A program made the position numbers and the translations under genes. From Tenodera sinensis (Eukaryota; Arthropoda; Insecta; Mantodea; Mantidae): a DNA stretch of 64,000 nucleotides. The stretch is taken from positions 147,298,525-147,362,524 of the forward strand of contig CM060962.1 of assembly GCA_030765045.1 (NCBI GenBank), in the 5' to 3' direction. Below are positions 1 through 9,720 of the stretch, piece after piece (the stretch's first letter is position 1; every line of letters starts with the position of its first letter). The notes beneath the pieces are model-generated. The model was not told the DNA's origin, made no database searches, and saw only the letters and a program-made list of their open reading frames with translations.

Positions 1-7
1 AATATTT

Positions 8-650
8 TTGAAAGCACCAACCCAAACTATGTATTTCAAAGAAAAAGCCCCTAATATAGCTTTGCCCCCGGCAACAATTTTAACATGCTGGGGTACATGG
101 TTAACTGCATGTATATACTACTGTGACAATTTTCAAATAGTGAGAGAAGTGGTAAATAGCTTTGATAGGGCACACTCTAAGGCAATTGAGAGTGCACAGG
201 ATCTGTTTTCTGATACTCAAATCCAAGGTAAATTAGCTTTCATTAAATCAAATTTTGCATTTTTGGCGGAAACCATAACCCACCTTGAAGAAAGTGCAAT
301 GACGTTGGATAAGTTGATTCAGTTAGTGAGGATTGCGGAAGAGAGTATACAAAATGTAAAAGGTGAGATTGGGGACAAAATGAGACAGAAACTAAAATGT
401 GTGTTGTACAAAAATAAAGGATACCAAACAGTTTGTCAGATTGCCGATATCTTGTCAGGAGAAAACTTCAGAACTGATATTTTTGAACAGGATTTAACAG
501 GCAGTGAGATAGTGTTTTTCAAATATGCACCTGTAACATTTGTGGAAATGGAGAGAAGTTTCTCAAAGTATAAAAAGTTTTAGCTGACAACCGCCGTTCC
601 TTTACTTTTGATAACTTGAAGATGACCATGGTGGTGTACTGCAACACTAA
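8..650 (+). pseudogene. hAT-type transposase C-terminal fragment
   Basis: An open frame of 191 codons runs from 8 to 583. It ends in a segment of the hAT C-terminal dimerisation type (TFVEMERSFSKYKKF, where ERSF-x-YK is the usual signature). The frame stops at 581, but a shifted frame continues with LADNRRSFTFDNLKM, the normal next part of that domain. A single frameshift therefore broke the gene near 575-585. The N-terminal part, with the zinc finger and first catalytic residue, would lie left of the window. The family is assigned from motif recall. No TIR is visible on the right side. Confidence 0.65.
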
Positions 651-870
651 GTAAGGTATGTTTTGGCTAATGGCTACAGTAACTTATTTTTCATATTTTA
701 TAAAATTGAAAATGACCTGATGAATTTTGAATTTATTTATTATTTAATAGAAATAATTGCATTATTTACTAAGAAAGTTAATTTTAAAATGTGATTATTC
801 GAACCATATATTCATATATTTGTCTATGACAATTATCAATTTATTATTATGAAAGAAATCGTTAGGTCAT

Positions 871-1204
871 TTTTACTTTCTCTACTGGTAAGTAGGGGAA
901 GTATTGTATTCCAAAAATTTGATGTCGATATTTCACGGGAAATATATGTTTTGAGACCCCTGAATCCAAAAAATGCATTTTTAGAAAAAGGTCCGTGGGT
1001 GTGTACAGCATAGCTCAAAAACGAAAAGTCGGTTAAAAACCAAAGTTGGTATTTAAGTTTAATGTCTTTCAAGGGTGTGACATAAAGATTTTGAAGAAAA
1101 TAGCCCCACGCTAAACTACCTTTTACATGGAAAATTTTTAGAAAATTTTGAGTTTTTTGAAAATGGGTCTAACGATTTTGATTAAAATGTCATATGTTTG
1201 AGAT
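871..1204 (+). repeat. Repeat A copy 1, left part
   Basis: This is the first of five long copies of an unnamed dispersed repeat of about 0.9 kb. It starts near ACTTTCTCTACT and holds a block reading ATAGCTCAAAAACGAAAAG and another reading TTTGAAGAAAATAGCCCCAC, both found again in copies 2, 4 and 5. It is cut at 1204 by the LINE insertion and resumes at 4460. This copy has almost no simple repeat at the internal position where the others carry long ones. Confidence 0.85.
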
Positions 1205-2085
1205 CTGTTACTCAGAGTGAATGGTCGTTGTTTCAAAGCTACAGTGGTGCTCAAGATCATTACTATAAGAGAATGGTCGGAAGACAGGTCGAAGCATGAC
1301 TCTATTGTCACATAATCTGGTGAAATTCCCTTTGTTATAAAGAAGTCTAATAGATCTGGTATTTTGTTTCTATCCGACGGCCAGTATGTTGGTTCTCCAG
1401 TTGATAAGCTCTGTAAATTATTGTTTGCTATTGCAAAATAGAGCTGTCGGCCTCTGGTGGAGGTTAAACGAGATCCCCAAAATGTATTCTTTGCATTCCA
1501 GTCACCGCCTGATATGAAATTATTGCCTAGAGTCTCAAAAAATGCTTCAAATGCCACTTTGTTTATGGTATGTCGAGGACAATAGATGGATGATATAGTT
1601 AAGGGACCTTTTGGTGTGGTTACATTTATGCTTGTAGCCTGTAGGAAGTCTTTATCGTTTTTAGGCATTTCGTGATGAACAATTGAATTTCTTATTATAA
1701 TGGCAGTTCCGCCATGAGCTCTACCTGAGGGATGGTTTGTGGTGTACATTGCATAACCTGCTATTCTTAAATAATTTTTTGTTCGTAAACCTTGTTTCAG
1801 AAATAAGCATGATATCTATATCTTCTGTTTTTAAGAATAATTCTAATTCTTGTCTGCGTTGTGACAAGCCGTTGGCATTCCATGATGAAATTTTTAGTGA
1901 GTTAATCATTTTGTTTTCTGCTGGCAATGGTCTTGATGAGATCAAACATTCTATCCATCATTTTGTCCATAATTTTTTCTACAGTTTTTTCAAACCTTGT
2001 GAACATCTGTTCCATAGCAGAAAGTAGTTGTGTGGTTTCATTATTATTTGAATTTATGTTTCCGTTTGTTATGTCTGCGTAAGTC
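1205..2085 (-). pseudogene. LINE ORF1 end and ORF2 endonuclease (inverted)
   Basis: On the minus strand from about 2020 to 1902 an ORF1 tail rich in M, D and K ends at TAA. The ORF2 start codon at 1909 overlaps that stop by eight bases, a common Jockey arrangement. ORF2 begins MINSLKISSWNANGLSQRR, an apurinic/apyrimidinic-type endonuclease N-terminus. Further conserved pieces are ISETRF, GGTAIIIRN, GGDWNAKN and SSDHSLIV. A frameshift near 1750-1790 separates ISETRF from GGTAI, so the gene is dead. The endonuclease would nick target DNA to prime reverse transcription. Confidence 0.85.
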
Positions 2086-4329
2086 TTGCCTGACTGACTG
2101 GGATCACTTTAAACAAATCATGGAAGATAACATAAACCTAAACGTTAGTCTTAAAAGATCTGAAGAAATAGAAGAACAGGTAGCCAACTTTGCCACGCTA
2201 ATTCATTCTGCTGTGTTGAAGGCTGCTCCAAAATTGAACCATAATAATACATATCCACAGATTATTTGCGAAAAAATAAAAGAACGTCTACAACTAAGAA
2301 GAAACTGGCAAAATAGAAGGTATCCTAGCGATAAAAATTTATTTAACAGATCTTCACAAGAGCTAAAATGACTGATACAGGATTTTAAAAATGAGAATAT
2401 CCAGGAATACTTGAGAAATTTAACTCCTACAGAAGCTACAGATTATTCGCTCTGGAAGGCCACAAAAAAGTTGAAACAACCTACGGAACCGATACCCCCA
2501 CTTCAAAAAAATAATGGCACTTGGGCAAGTAGTAGTCAAGAAAAGGCGGACCTATTTGCTGAACATCTTTCTTCAGTATTTCAACCCTTTCCTTCGTGCA
2601 TCCAGAAAAAAGACGAAGATGAGATTAAGGAATATCTCTATACTCCATTTCAAATGGCACTTCCAAATCCGCCTATATTATATAGAGAGACAAGAACAGT
2701 TATAAGCCAGTTAAATGCAAAAAAGACCCCAGGATATGATCTCATCACTGGACGAATGCTTCAGGAGCTACCATTTAAAGCAGTCATATTCATAAATTGT
2801 ATGTTTAATGCTATATTAAGGACTGGTTACTTCCCTGGAGCTTGGAAAAGAGCACAGATCATAGTCATTCTAAAGCCAGGAAAACCTCCACATGAAGTAA
2901 AATCTTACCGACCAGTTAGTTTGCTCCCAGTGCTTTCTAAATTATTTGAGAAGTTACTTCTCATTACACTGAAACCTCACTTGTCTTCACTGATTCCCAG
3001 CTTCCAGTTTGGATTCCAACCCCAACACCATGAGCATCGCGAAGGGGGGGTGGGGGCAGGGGGGCCCGCGGCCCCCCCTTGGAATTTGGTGAACTTGATG
3101 TGCAATCAATTGCTGACTATTAAACTATTATTTTAATTTTGATGTAAAGAACAATTTTTATTTGGCACAAATTAATACGGTTATCATCAACAAATATTAT
3201 AAACTTTGACAATAAAATAATGAATTAATATTATCTGATTGCAAACTTCCAACATGTGGCCTCCCCTTGGAAAAAAGTCTGCCGATGCTCATGCCCAACA
3301 CTCCACAATTGAACAAATACATCGAATAACTGAAGTGATTAACCACGCATTTGAACGATGACAGTACTGCTCAGGAGTATTTCTTGATGTTAGTCAGGCA
3401 TTTGATAAAGTTTGGCATACTGGACTAAAGTTTAAGCTGAAGAAATCTTTGCCACATCATTTTTATGTGTTATTAAAATCTTACATAGAAAACAGGTATT
3501 TTCAAGTAAGATTCCAAGATAGCCTTACAAAACTTCATCCTATTAAGTCAGGCATACCACAAGGTAGTGTACTAGGACCAATTCTATACATATTGTATAC
3601 TGCTGACCTACCAACAAAAGAAAACACAACTATAGCAACTTTTGCAGATGATACAGCCATTCTGTCAGCTCATGAAGATCCTACTACTGCTTCCCAAATT
3701 GTACAAGACCATCTTTCTGGCTTAAGAAGTGGAGAGTTAAAGTTAATGAATGTAAAAGTCACTACGTAACATTTACACTCCATAAGCGCTCGTGTCGACC
3801 TGTTACTCTTAACAATCAGATTATTCCAGAAGCACAAGACGTGAAATATCTAGGGATGTACATTGACAGACGACTTACCTGGAAAAAACACATATGCACC
3901 AAATGCAAACAGCTAAATTTAAAATACTCCAAAATGCACTGGCTTCTTGGACCTAAATCACAACTCTCAGTGACAAGCAAACTAATCATCTACAAAACTA
4001 TACTGAAACCAATTTGGATATATGGAATTCAACTATGGGGTACAGCAAGCATCTCAAACATCGAAATACTAGAACGTTTTCAATCCAAAACTCTGCGAAC
4101 CATTGGTAAGATCCCCTGGTACATCGGTAATAAGTACATCTACCATGATTTTAAACTCCCAACAATCAAACAGGAAATCGCAGCATACAGCCTGTCCTAC
4201 CAAAAGCGTCTCTACAGTCATCCCAATACACTGGCAATAAATCTACTTGACAACAGCAGCAGCACAACAAGCCGACTACAGAGAAACCAATTCTTGGAAT
4301 TGCAGTACAGATTTGCACCCAAATTATAA
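2086..4329 (+). pseudogene. LINE ORF2 reverse transcriptase, broken
   Basis: The frame starts at TDWDHFK and passes an in-frame stop near 2369. The RT fingers/palm follow with KKTPGYDLITG and the SYRPVSLLPVLSK block near 2910-2945. The MITE at 3029-3293 interrupts the next block, and a frameshift or stop lies near 3360. The RT then resumes with GVFLDVSQAFDKVWH, GIPQGSVLGPILY and the catalytic box FADD near 3642. Another break near 3768 precedes the thumb-like region YLGMYIDRRLTWKKHI. The family is Jockey-like by motif recall. No RNase H domain follows, consistent with Jockey. Confidence 0.9.
3029..3293. mobile_element. 265-bp hAT-type MITE inside the RT
   Basis: Perfect 11-bp terminal inverted repeats, CATGAGCATCG and CGATGCTCATG, bound the element. 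An 8-bp direct repeat, CCCAACAC, lies at 3021-3028 and 3294-3301. Excising the element with one repeat restores the RT reading frame across FGFQPQHSTIEQ. An 8-bp duplication and CA...TG ends point to the hAT superfamily; no transposase is encoded. A G-rich then C-rich stretch near 3043-3075 could form a strong hairpin. Confidence 0.9.
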
Positions 4330-4459
4330 GCAAATTTATGGCCAATGGGCCATAGTTTGTAAAAGTAATATGTTACCATTGTTACTTATTGTTCAAGTAT
4401 TGAACAGATTGTAATTTTGCAAATGTTTAAATAAAAAAAAATATATATATGTTTGAGAT

Positions 4460-4965
4460 ATTTTTATGACAAATGAAATGTATATCTTGAATTTTCTGGC
4501 TATAGCCCCTGTAGTCGTATTTACTCTGGACGACTTTTGCATAACTGGTAAACTGTTCGAGATAGGCAAACTCTTAATATACAAAAATGTAGATCTCACT
4601 AAAATACACAATTTATGTCTAAGTGAATTTTCTTGTAGGGTGAACCATTTCGGAGATATTCCTTGTTATGTGTGTGAGTTTTGGAAAACTTAAAACTTTC
4701 ATGAAATGGAACATCGTTGTTCATTTTTTTATATGTTAAGTGTGCAAAGAGAATGGAATCTCAAAGCTTTAAAAGATTTTACTACTGCCCAAAGCCTACT
4801 GTATTCTAATATTCCCGTTGCACCTACAAGGAAATAAACAAAAAGATAATTTTTGCAAATGTTTATCGCAACTAATACGAAGAAGATAGAAGAACAAGAG
4901 TTTGTAAGAATGGTTAGTACAGGAGTAGAGAAAGTCATGTGAGTGCAACACATTAGATTTTTTTT
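4460..4965 (+). repeat. Repeat A copy 1, right part
   Basis: This is the continuation of the repeat interrupted at 1204. It holds the blocks GGAGATATTCCTTGTTATG and AACATCGTTGTTCATTTTTT, and ends near TGAGTGCAACACATTAGATT. The same blocks occur in copies 2 to 5. The 75-codon frame inside (4466-4693) is only partly preserved in other copies, so I do not call it a gene. Confidence 0.85.
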
Positions 4966-5059
4966 ACATTTTATGTGCATTTTTATTATATTTTAAGGGT
5001 ATTTTACAGCTCATTTTTTGAGAATTTTTAGGTCAACAACTTCCGGGCCCTAGTCATAA

Positions 5060-5145
5060 CACACTGAAAATTCTCTCTTCTCCACTGCCTGTTTTGCCAG
5101 CATGTCTGCTCTCTCATTCCTGTTGTGCCTTGACCCACATGTAAT
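5060..5145 (-). pseudogene. LINE RNase H fragment
   Basis: The minus strand reads SRHNRNERADMLAKQAV. This matches the C-terminal end of LINE-encoded RNase H, where H-x-G-x-x-GNE-x-AD-x-LAK is typical. It is a small isolated scrap between repeat A copies 1 and 2. No flanking element could be delimited. Confidence 0.55.
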
Positions 5146-5170
5146 GAATTTTCCAGTTCTTCGTTTCCAG

Positions 5171-6072
5171 TATTAGTTTCTCTACTGCTGAGTATAGGAA
5201 GTATTGTATTCCACCCAAAAATTTGGTGTCAAAATTTCACCGGAACTATGTTTTGAGACCTCCTGAATCCAAAAAAAGCATTTTTAGAAAAAGGTCCATG
5301 TGTGTCTGCCCGCCCGCCCGCCAGCCCGCCCGCCCGCCCGCCCGCCCGCCCGCATGTCTGTGTCAGTCTGTGGACAGCATAACTCAAAAATGAAAAGTCT
5401 GTTAAAAACTAAAGTGAGTATTTAAGTTTAATGTTCTTCAAGGATGCGACACAGAGATTTTGAAGAAAATAGCCCCACCCTAAACTACCCTTTACATAGA
5501 AAATTATTCGAAAACTTTGATTTTCTTGAAAATAGCTCTAACGATTTTGATTAAAATGCCATACGTTTAAGATATTTGTAAGACAAATGAAATATATATT
5601 TTGAATTTTCTAGCTATAGTTTATGTAGTCCTGTTTACTCTGGATGACTTTTGAATAACTCGTAAACCGTAAGAGATAGACAAAATCTTAATATGCAAAA
5701 AATGTAGATCTTGCTGAAATACACAATTTATGTCCAGATAAATTTGTTTGCAGAGTCAACCTTTTTGGAGATATTCCTTGTTATTTGTTTCAGTTTCGGA
5801 AAATTAAAATTTTTGTGAAATGGATCATCGTTGTTCATTTTTTTATGTTAAGCGTGCAAAGTAAATGGTATCTCAAACCCTTAAAAGATTTGACTATCGC
5901 ACAAAGTCTACTGTATTCTAATATTCCCCTTGCACCTACAAGGAAATAAGCAATAAGATAATTTATATGAATGTTTATCTTGACTAACACAAAGAAGATA
6001 TAGGAATAAGAGCTTATAAGAATGGTTGGTACAAGAGTAGAGAAAGACATGTGAGTGCAACACATCAGATTT
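5171..6072 (+). repeat. Repeat A copy 2 with internal (CCCG)n
   Basis: This uninterrupted copy of about 0.9 kb is in direct orientation to copy 1 and only some 200 bp from its end. It starts at TTTCTCTACTGCTGAGTA and ends at TGAGTGCAACACATCAGATT. A GC-rich tetranucleotide run of CCCG units lies at about 5307-5353, directly before TGTCTGTGTCAG, in an otherwise AT-rich repeat. Other copies carry different simple repeats at the same place. Confidence 0.88.
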
Positions 6073-6412
6073 TTTTGTTTGTTCTTGTATTGTTAGTACT
6101 ACCTGGGCATTTTTCGCCTCTGTTTTTATGAAATCTTGTTTTTTGTGGGAGAAGATACTTATTTAGATAAACCTGAAAGGCAAAACGTTAACTAAATAAA
6201 AATTTTTATCACAATTGTTAAGAGTCATTTCCGAGATACAAGAGACATAGGAATACATTGAAATATTTCATAAACACCATCATTTCAGCTGTAAAACATC
6301 TACTGCTGAACGCAGGCCTCCCCCATAGATATCCACCTAGTTTGAGGTTTTTGTCGAGCGTTTGTTCCATTATGGAGTTCAGTTCTTTTTTGCTGCAATT
6401 GACTCCAGGGCG
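6073..6412. other. Non-coding stretch with repeat scraps
   Basis: No gene is visible. Around 6165-6240 a segment resembles 9475-9530 (repeat B: TCATTTCCGAGATAC against CCATTTCTGAAATAC). Around 6305-6340 lies ACATCTACTGCTGAACGCAG, followed by GCCTCCCCC. I remember similar strings near the 3' ends of insect LINEs, but I cannot assign this one. Confidence 0.4.
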
Positions 6413-6745
6413 TTAACATGTCATCTTTCCATCGAGTTCTTCCACGGCTTCCTTAACCCTGGTCAGTTGCTCGTTTGTATTCTTCGATAGTTCTATCTTC
6501 ATATTGGACATTCCCGTCTTCATCTTTCCCATTTCAGAGTTTACTTTTTCAGTTTGGCTTCCATTTTGTCCATTTTTATTCCCATATTTTCTACTCTGTA
6601 GTTTACATTTTTCCAATTTGGCTTTCATATATGTTTCCTCTGCCGCATTCTTGAATTCATTTAATTTCCCATTATGTCCATCTTGGCTAACATTTGTTTC
6701 ATGAACTGTTCCATATCGTGCTTTTCGTCGCACTTCTGACACCAA
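6413..6745 (-). pseudogene. Gag-like coiled-coil fragment beside a putative LTR edge
   Basis: A 110-codon minus-strand frame is rich in K, E, M and N, with heptad-like spacing of hydrophobic residues (MGKMKTGMSNMKIELSKN, EQLTRVKEAVEELDGKM). This resembles the coiled-coil front of the Gag encoded at 35692-37571. Just upstream on that strand, near 6737-6752, the string TTGGTGTCAGAAGTGCGAC looks like an LTR end followed by a primer-binding site. The matching LTR, which would run right from about 6750, could not be delimited. The call is tentative. Confidence 0.45.
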
Positions 6746-6849
6746 TTGTGATTATTTTTTATTAAAACACTGGAGCGACACTAAGCAAAATCACTGTTGA
6801 ACAATAACAAATACTGCAGAAGGAAAAGCTGGTTGATAAAGCCAAGTGA

Positions 6850-7640
6850 ATGTACTGGACATTTCTGTTTCAACCATATAGAAAATTGTATGAATTGTTC
6901 GTAATTGTTCATTGAAGTGGGAGTAGTGAAAGAAATGTGATTGTGTTTAGTAAAAGAAAACTGAGTAGAAAAACTGTGTGAATGTTATACGTTACACTTA
7001 CGTTTCAAGTGTATGGGGAAATGTGTGGATTGTTTGTAGAAGAGGGAGTAGTGTATTAAAATCATGTGAATGTAATATGTTGCATGGTAAAATGGATTGC
7101 ATAAAAACCTTCACCATGAATACACTTAGATATGTCAATTTTCATGGCAATCGGTCAACCTGTTTTGGAGTTTACTCACTCTTCAACATACAATAGGTAT
7201 AGGTGTTGGTATGTATGAGGTTGATAAACGATAGGGAATGACATATGAATTGTTACTTAGAACAAAAGTGAGTAGAGAAAATAGTATGAATGCAATACGT
7301 TGTATTTCTGTTTCAAACATATAGCAAATTGTATGAATTGTATGTTGAAGGGCAAGTAGCGAAAGAAGACTGTCTCGTAAAGGAAGAATTAGTAGAGGAA
7401 ATCATGTGATTGTAATATGTTGCATTTGTATTTCAGTCATAGAAAATTATATGAATTGTACGTTGAAGGGCAAACAGAGGATATATGAATGTGCTACGTA
7501 AAAGAAAAGCGAGTATAAAACCATTTGAAAGTAATATTTTGTGTAGTAAAATTATTACCATAAAAACTTTCTCCATGAAGAAATACATAAATGTGCCTAA
7601 TTTCGCAGTGATCGGTTAAGTGGTTTTCGAAATTAACAGT
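6850..7640. repeat. Degenerate tandem array, left block
   Basis: About five diverged units of roughly 110-150 bp recur. Each contains variants of TTTCAAACATATAGAAAATTG, GTATGAATTGT, GAGTAGAGAAA and GTGAATGTAATACGTTGCAT. Two units end in a longer block around 7090-7175 and 7550-7640 with CCATGAATACAC or CCATGAAGAAATAC, followed by an ATCGGTCAAC-like motif. The array is interrupted at 7647 by two MITEs and resumes at 9080. The small open frame at 6978-7196 lies in it and is not called. Confidence 0.7.
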
Positions 7641-7646
7641 TACATG

Positions 7647-8318
7647 CCGGGTGGAACGGAAGTCATTACATTACTTCTAATATGTGCTTCATAGAAGCAT
7701 TACAAACAAAAATGTCAAATGGCCTTTTGTTCTTTAATCAGCTGATTTTGAAAAAATAAATATTTTTTTATCCAAGTTGGATGCATAATTCCACAAGAAT
7801 GTGCAAAGATAACAGTTTACTTGTAAGATGCGTAGAGTAACTTATTTCTGACATAACTTCGGTAGTAATTATGGAACATCACATAGGGTTTCAAAATAAT
7901 TAATCACTTAAAAGACGTGAAGGAATACTCTGAGCTGCTATTTCAGAGATGACGTAACTCGACAATGTTGCATTGAGGTTGGTCAGGGAATTGACCTGGT
8001 TTGTGGATGTAAACAGCTTTCGCTTTCGGTAATGTTTTGGTTGCTAATGCTTGCGATTGGCCTACACTGTCACAGTAAACAGGGAAGGACAAGGCAGGGT
8101 ATGAGTTTGCTTACAAAATGCACTGTTATGCTGTTTGTTTATGTACGGAGCTAGGGAAAATGACCACCCACACAATCTGCAGTGTTGTTAGGTTGTTTTT
8201 GATAAAAGTAAGATATCTCCATAGGAAATGAAGACAAAAACGTAAGATACAAAATGTGTTCCAAATACTGAGATCTACCACTGGTTTAAATTAATGCAAT
8301 GACTTCCCTTCCTCCCGG
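7647..8318. mobile_element. MITE copy 1 (CCGGGTGG ends)
   Basis: The element begins CCGGGTGGAACGGAAGTCAT and ends GACTTCCCTTCCTCCCGG, giving imperfect inverted ends of about 20 bp. A TA lies directly outside the right end, which would suit a Tc1/mariner-type target. The interior of about 670 bp has no transposase frame. It is closely similar along its whole length to the next element and lies in the same orientation. Confidence 0.75.
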
Positions 8319-8362
8319 TATATACAAACATCCAATTTGTGTATATATATATATATATATAT

Positions 8363-9077
8363 AGTGTGGAAGGGAAGTCATTACAGTCCTTCTAGTATAT
8401 GCTTCATAGAAACATTACAAACAAAAAAGTTGAATGGTATTTTGTTCTCTGATCAGATATTTCGAAAAAATAAATGGTTTTTGATCCAAATTGGATGCGT
8501 AGTTCCACAAGAATGTACGAAGATAACAGTTTGTTACTTGTCAGATGCATAGAGTAATTTTTTCTGACATAGTGTCAGTAGAAATTATGGGACATCACAC
8601 AGGGTTTCGAAATAATTAGTTACTTAATAGACATGAAGCAATGCTACGAGCACCTCCTAATAACGTGCGACAACGTTGTGTTGAGGTTGGTCAGGAAATT
8701 GAACTGGTGTGTGGAAGTAAACATGCCAGGTACTTTCGCTTATGCCCTAATGTTTTGGGAACTAACACTTGTGATTGGCCTACACCTGCACAGTAAACAC
8801 AGAACTAACGCTTAGTGACTGGCCTACGCCCGCACAATAAACACAGGAGGACAAGACAGGATATGAGTTTGTTTTTAAGATGCACCGTTATGCTTATGTA
8901 CTGAGCTAGGGAAAGTGATCACCCACACAATCTGCAATGTTGCCAGCTTGTTTTCGACAAAACTAAAATATCTCTGTAGGAAATGATCAGAGACAAAAAC
9001 GTAAGATACAAAATGTGTTGCAAATGCCGAGATCTATCATTGGTTTAAATTAATGTAATGACTTCCCTGCCACCCGG
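8363..9077. mobile_element. MITE copy 2 (CCGGGTGG ends)
   Basis: This second copy of about 715 bp is separated from the first by 44 bp, mostly a (TA)n run. It starts at a decayed end (GTGTGGAAGGGAAGTCATTA) and finishes GACTTCCCTGCCACCCGG followed by TATA. Interior landmarks shared with copy 1 include CTTCATAGAAACATTACAAAC, CAAGAATGTACGAAGATAAC and AGATACAAAATGTGTTGCAA. The open frame at 8633-8815 is within it and not conserved in copy 1. Confidence 0.75.
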
Positions 9078-9079
9078 TA

Positions 9080-9470
9080 TAGATGATATGAATTGTTTGT
9101 AGAAGAGTGAGTAGAGAAAGAGATGTGAATGTGTTACCTAAAAGTGAGAGGAGAAAACAGTGTGAATGTAATAGTATGTCTTTTTCAAACATATGGAACA
9201 TGGTATGATTTATTTTAAAAGTGCTGGTAAAAATGTTTATTTGGTGTTAAATCATGGTTTTTTATGGAAAATTGTTTATAGAAGTGTGAGTGGAGAAAGA
9301 GATGTGAATGTGTTATCTATAAGTGAGTAGAGAAAACACTGAATATAATATACAGTATTTCTATTCCAAACATACAGTAGACGGTATGACTTATTTGCAG
9401 AAGAGTGAGTAGAGAAAGATATGCAAATGTCTTACCTAAAAGTGAGTAGAGAAAACACTGCGAATGTAAT
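9080..9470. repeat. Degenerate tandem array, right block
   Basis: The array seen at 6850-7640 continues here with three clearer units of about 120 bp. Each holds AGAGTGAGTAGAGAAAGAGA, TGTGAATGTGTTACCTAAAA, GAGAAAACA and TTCAAACATA. The units right of the MITEs are more alike than those on the left. No coding potential is seen. Confidence 0.7.
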
Positions 9471-9474
9471 ATGC

Positions 9475-9720
9475 ATGTATACAAAAATTTAACCAAATCT
9501 TTAGAGCCATTTCTGAAATACTGGGAATATATATACAAGAATTGCTCTCTAGAAGCGGAAATAAAATGTTGTTTTTAGGTAAAATCACATTTTTTCGGGA
9601 ATTACACATATTAGATGAACTTAAAAAGCAAAACCCTATCTGAATATAAAATTTGATTGAAATTGTTTCCAAGTTGCACAGAATATATTTATTTATATAT
9701 ACAAAAATTGCTCATTTAAA
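9475..9720. repeat. Repeat B segment
   Basis: This AT-rich segment contains TTAGAGCCATTTCTGAAATA and a second, weaker pass ending near 9715 (TATATACAAAAATTGCTC twice, near 9528 and 9697). It resembles 6165-6240. It may belong to the same broad class as repeat A, where a TTAGAGCCATTTT string also occurs (43560, 61405). The relation is by eye only. Confidence 0.4.

Larger units (their letters stand above)
1205..4446 (+). mobile_element. Jockey-like LINE with inverted 5' part
   Basis: A non-LTR retrotransposon copy is bounded by a 13-bp target duplication, ATATGTTTGAGAT, at 1192-1204 and 4447-4459. Removing the insert rejoins repeat A. From about 2086 to 4446 the element reads on the plus strand (linker, reverse transcriptase, 3' UTR, A-rich tail near 4430-4440). 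From 1205 to about 2085 it reads on the minus strand (end of ORF1, then the endonuclease of ORF2). The two halves meet in the protein: the endonuclease ends at LSNR beside 1205 on the minus strand, and TDWDHFK starts at about 2092 on the plus strand. This is the structure left by twin priming. Confidence 0.88.

Noticed and set aside
4466..4693. 75-codon frame in repeat A, similar to the 80-codon frame at 43283-43525
   Set aside because: Copy 2 has several stops at the same place and copy 5 is broken, so similarity follows from shared repeat DNA rather than coding constraint.
6850..9470. CRISPR-like or satellite array
   Set aside because: Units are diverged and of unequal length without constant repeats and unique spacers; an ordinary decayed tandem array.
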